57,531 bases of DNA from Blastocatellia bacterium. Its GTDB lineage: Bacteria; Acidobacteriota; Blastocatellia; Chloracidobacteriales; JADJPF01. Location of the stretch: NCBI GenBank assembly GCA_025057015.1, contig JANWYG010000012.1, forward strand, positions 1-57,531, in the 5' to 3' direction. A program made the position numbers and the translations under genes. Position 1 is the stretch's first letter, and each line of letters opens with the position of its first letter. The notes beneath the pieces were generated by a model. That model had not been told where the DNA came from and searched no databases. It saw nothing but the letters and a program-made list of their open reading frames with translations. This document shows positions 55,208 through 57,531 of this stretch, in pieces.

Positions 55208-55786
55208 TTATTCTACTTTGAGCTTCGAGCGGATAAACTCGTCAACCTCCTCTTCTACTAACTCGCCTGCTACTATCCAAGCCTTCTCTGCAAGCAGTTC
55301 GCCTTCAAGCGGCATCAGCTCAGGGATGAGAAAGACGTTAAACGGCGAGCCCCAGTTGCGACGATCACCTACTGCTTGGCGGTAAACGAAATGGCTAGTC
55401 TTATCCCGAGAGCCCATGTCTGTAGATTCTACCACCACTTTATAAGAATGTCCCCCTATGCTCTCGAAGTATTCCTGAGCCTGCTCAACGCTGCCATACT
55501 CATTTACCGCTATTACGTCAAAGCCTTTGTCCTTATACTTTTCATAAAGTCGTGCAAGAACAGGTGCCTCGAGATGCCAATTCCGACACCAAGGAGCATA
55601 ATAAACCACTAAGACGAGCTTCTTGCCCTTTGCCCAATCCCGCAAGTTTATCTGCTCGTCAGTATCTAATGCCTTTAAAGTCCAGTTCTTGTAATTTACC
55701 GTCTTTTCTTCCAGCGGCGCATACTCATGCTGAGCATTGACCGTCAAGCTAATTAACAACAACGCAAGCAATGCGAATACCCTCAT
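55208..55786 (-). CDS. Periplasmic thioredoxin-like (TlpA/AhpC-type) protein lacking the resolving Cys
   Basis: 192 residues from the ATG at 55786, with AAGGGGAAGGAG in front; the frame stays open 58 codons further but those are not signal-like. The signal peptide is MRVFALLALLLISLTVNA. The fold starts LRDWAKGKKLVLVVYYAPW. The active site reads C67-R-N-W70 where CxxC is expected, so only one thiol remains. This would limit it to monothiol chemistry (mixed disulfides) or non-redox binding. It is divergent from a peroxiredoxin, with about 114 bases between the starts. Confidence 0.85.
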   Translation of the reverse strand: MRVFALLALLLISLTVNAQHEYAPLEEKTVNYKNWTLKALDTDEQINLRDWAKGKKLVLVVYYAPWCRNWHLEAPVLARLYEKYKDKGFDVIAVNEYGSVEQAQEYFESIGGHSYKVVVESTDMGSRDKTSHFVYRQAVGDRRNWGSPFNVFLIPELMPLEGELLAEKAWIVAGELVEEEVDEFIRSKLKVE

Positions 55787-55821
55787 CTCCTTCCCCTTAT
55801 CAGATAAGCTTCCCGATCTAC

Positions 55822-55851
55822 TTGACATAGACGAATATTTTAGGATAGCGT
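55822..55851 (+). promoter_or_regulatory. Candidate peroxiredoxin promoter
   Basis: A perfect TTGACA at 55822-55827, then 18 bases, then TAGCGT (55846-55851), which keeps the TAnnnT pattern. The start of transcription would be near 55858, and the ATG follows at 55901. It lies in the 114-base divergent spacer with the thioredoxin-like gene. Confidence 0.4.
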
Positions 55852-55900
55852 AGCTCTGACTTAAGCAAAATAAAGTACTTTCCAAAGGAGCTAAACTGCT

Positions 55901-56533
55901 ATGAACCCAATGCCGCGAATAAACGACCCGGCTCCCGATTTCGAAGCTAAGTCCACACAAGGGATTATCAAACTATCAAACTACTTAGGCAAATGGGTAG
56001 TACTATTTTCACATCCAGCAGACTTCACTCCAGTTTGTTCGACAGAATTTATAGAATTTGCCCGCAGACAAGAAGATTTTGACAGACTAAACGCACAACT
56101 AATAGGACTTTCCATAGACAGTGTCTACGCCCATATAGCTTGGATCCGCAACATAGAACAACACTTCAACGTAGAGATAAAATTTCCAGTAATCGCCGAT
56201 CTTGATATGAAAGTCGCTCAACTTTACGGCCTAATACATCCAAACGCCAGTGAAACAGCCACAGTTCGAGCGGTGTTTATAATTGATGACAAAGGCAAAG
56301 TAAGAGCAGTAATCTACTATCCTATGTCTTGCGGAAGGAACATGGATGAGATACTGCGTGTCGTAGAAGCCCTACAAACAGCGGATAAACACGGTGTAGC
56401 CACTCCAGCAAACTGGACAGCCGGTAAAGATGTCATCATTCCCCCACCACAAACCCAAGAAGAGGCAGCAAAACGCCTACAACAAGAAGGCTGTAAAATC
56501 ACAGATTGGTACTTTTGCCAAAAAGCTCTATAA
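55901..56533 (+). CDS. Peroxiredoxin (Prx6 subfamily, archaeal-type C-terminus)
   Basis: 210 residues. Peroxidatic C46 in HPADFTPVCSTEF. PMSCGRNMDEIL marks the Prx6 group, and the C-terminus has C198 and C206 in GCKITDWYFC, as in archaeal Prx6 homologues where the extra cysteines help resolve the intermediate. Reduces peroxides with thiol donors in the cytosol (no signal peptide). AAAGGAG lies 8-9 bases before the ATG. A clear terminator follows. Confidence 0.93.
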   Translation: MNPMPRINDPAPDFEAKSTQGIIKLSNYLGKWVVLFSHPADFTPVCSTEFIEFARRQEDFDRLNAQLIGLSIDSVYAHIAWIRNIEQHFNVEIKFPVIADLDMKVAQLYGLIHPNASETATVRAVFIIDDKGKVRAVIYYPMSCGRNMDEILRVVEALQTADKHGVATPANWTAGKDVIIPPPQTQEEAAKRLQQEGCKITDWYFCQKAL

Positions 56534-56554
56534 ACACCTATCTAACCTTCTCTG

Positions 56555-56589
56555 AACACAAAGAAGCAGCAATACTTCTTTGTGTTTTT
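56555..56589 (+). terminator. Intrinsic terminator of the peroxiredoxin gene
   Basis: AACACAAAGAAG, eight-base loop, CTTCTTTGTGTT, then a T run to 56589. Twelve pairs, beginning 22 bases past the stop. Confidence 0.85.
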
Positions 56590-56983
56590 CTGTAAGCTTT
56601 GAGATGCCTATAATTCTCAGAAAAATGAAGCCCAAAAAACTGCCGATCTTTATAGCCTGAAATCCCAGAACTTCCTCAGATCTGGAAAGCCCCCCCCGAA
56701 ATTATCCCTAAAATTCACTTTCTCATACAATCTAACTTCTGCTAGAATGCGTACAAAATAATCTAGAGGTTTCTAGGTGTGCGTGCTACGATAAGAAAGT
56801 ACACTCTCGGCAGAAGCTCTGATAAACCCAGAATCGCAACAGGCCCTAGCTTTTAACCCCTAAACTCTAATCACTCTTCTGCCTTGGTTTGCTGCCGAGT
56901 TGTACCACACACATCCTAAGGCTTGAGATTCATTTAGCTCATAAGTCCCAGAGAGGACTAACTTCTGGGAAAAGGAGAGTAAA
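56590..56983 (+). other. Long non-coding leader region before the secreted protein
   Basis: About 390 bases with no convincing gene. An extended -10 (TGCTAGAAT at 56740-56748) suggests a start near 56755 and a leader of about 230 bases. Inside it, TCCCAGA (56946-56952) pairs with TCTGGGA (56964-56970), just before the AAAAGGAG site. No known riboswitch motif is recognised. The upstream part holds a C-run at about 56692-56698 but nothing clear. Confidence 0.35.
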
Positions 56984-57531
56984 ATGTTCAGAAAGGGACT
57001 TGTATCTGCAGGGATTCTATTATTACTTCTTTCTTCTCTGGCAACTGTCCATTCACGAAATCACAGCTTAGATTTACCGCCAACTGCCACCAAAACAGAA
57101 GCCAAAAATTCAATGGACAGAGAAGGTGCCTGCTTCCTCATACCCTCAAGCACTTCCTTCTCAGCAACTGTAGGTATGTCTTTCAGTCAAACCTTCACGG
57201 TCGATGATGGAGGTATGAACTTTGACTATAGTTTCGATTTCTCAGGCTCCCTACCCGCTGGACTGATGACTTCAAGTACAGCAACCTCTTTCACTATTTT
57301 TGGCTCGCCAACGGAAACAGGCTCTTTTAGTTTTACAATAGATCCTGCTCCACTTACCGGTCCCTGTGACCCTCTTGCCGAGAATTACATGATAGTAGTA
57401 AATCCCGCTCCTAGCTGCGATCCTACACTTAGCCCTTCTTCAGGAACCAACTTTGTCGCTACAGAAGGAACAACATTTACTCAAACCATCGCAGCGACAG
57501 ATTTAAACAATCCCAGCACAACATTTACATT
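56984..57531 (+). CDS. Secreted Ig-like (He_PIG-type) repeat protein, 3' end missing
   Basis: The first 182 codons of a larger gene; the window ends before the stop. ATG at 56984 with AAAAGGAG before it. A signal peptide (MFRKGLVSAGILLLLLSSLA) leads to Ser/Thr-rich beta-sandwich modules. The segment VGMSFSQTFTVDDGGMNFDYSF and later EGTTFTQTIAATD look like the putative-Ig repeats (He_PIG/cadherin-like) of large surface proteins; conserved Thr/Gly in each repeat supports this. Likely an extracellular adhesin or matrix-type protein. Function beyond surface exposure cannot be stated. Confidence 0.75.
   Translation, partial: MFRKGLVSAGILLLLLSSLATVHSRNHSLDLPPTATKTEAKNSMDREGACFLIPSSTSFSATVGMSFSQTFTVDDGGMNFDYSFDFSGSLPAGLMTSSTATSFTIFGSPTETGSFSFTIDPAPLTGPCDPLAENYMIVVNPAPSCDPTLSPSSGTNFVATEGTTFTQTIAATDLNNPSTTFT

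Noticed and set aside
55787-55960. 58-codon N-terminal extension of the thioredoxin-like protein
   Set aside because: The inner ATG is followed by a clear signal peptide and has a ribosome site; the extension overlaps the divergent peroxiredoxin start.

Overview
The window looks like a chromosomal segment of a Gram-negative bacterium. A CMP-KDO synthetase implies lipopolysaccharide, and there are several secreted or periplasmic proteins. The protein mix fits Acidobacteriota (possibly Blastocatellia-like): a Reg_prop two-component sensor, a DUF4388-type Ser/Thr kinase, secreted S9 peptidases, a YtxJ bacillithiol-linked protein and DsbD-alpha. This placement is an inference from gene content only. 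Coding density is high and codon use is even (many CTA, ATA and TAG codons). I see no insertion sequence, integrase, phage gene or CRISPR array.

Layout. 1-2041: the 3' part of a proline-rich membrane protein whose visible start is a 135-bp in-frame tandem repeat. 2048-11000 (mostly minus): alr-dnaB, then nrnA-rbfA-infB-nusA, with a stand-alone DsbD-alpha gene on the plus strand between them; rimP is not upstream of nusA, where about 580 bases hold no clear gene. 11501-14572: a CHAD gene cut in two by an in-frame stop, then a two-gene transsulfuration pair. 14680-22930: a membrane PP2C phosphatase, an aldehyde dehydrogenase, a helical protein with an SPFH protein, a CDP-alcohol phosphatidyltransferase, a zinc-ribbon/pseudopilin-like protein, and a biotin carboxylase plus BCCP pair that resembles a split acyl-CoA carboxylase alpha chain.

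23548-33055 is a signalling block: a GAF-GAF histidine kinase, a nucleotide-sugar epimerase, a 1235-residue propeller histidine kinase, and an 839-residue Cys-prefix/Ser-Thr-kinase/DUF4388/J-domain/TPR protein. No response regulator is encoded in the window. 33050-40867: small unknown genes, a histidine-rich duplicated protein with a near-consensus promoter, two tandem medium-chain reductases, a phospholipid methyltransferase-like protein, a TPR lipoprotein-like protein, a PTPS/QueD plus pteridine-reductase-like pair, rsmD and a class II deacetylase-like gene.

40868-49982: tRNA-Glu(CTC), YtxJ, tRNA-Arg(TCG), then thiO, pyrG, kdsB, a secreted esterase with Ig-like repeats, mutL and a glycosyltransferase, all on minus. 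50125-57531 (mostly plus): a YfhO-type membrane protein, a dienelactone hydrolase, an S9 peptidase, a thioredoxin-like protein lacking its second active-site cysteine (divergent from a peroxiredoxin), and the start of a secreted Ig-like protein cut by the window edge.

The most noteworthy points are a TM plus helical C-terminal module apparently shared by the first protein and the PP2C phosphatase, the multi-domain kinase/J-domain protein, the CHAD in-frame stop, the pteridine reductase signature beside PTPS, and the recent repeat expansion at the window start.
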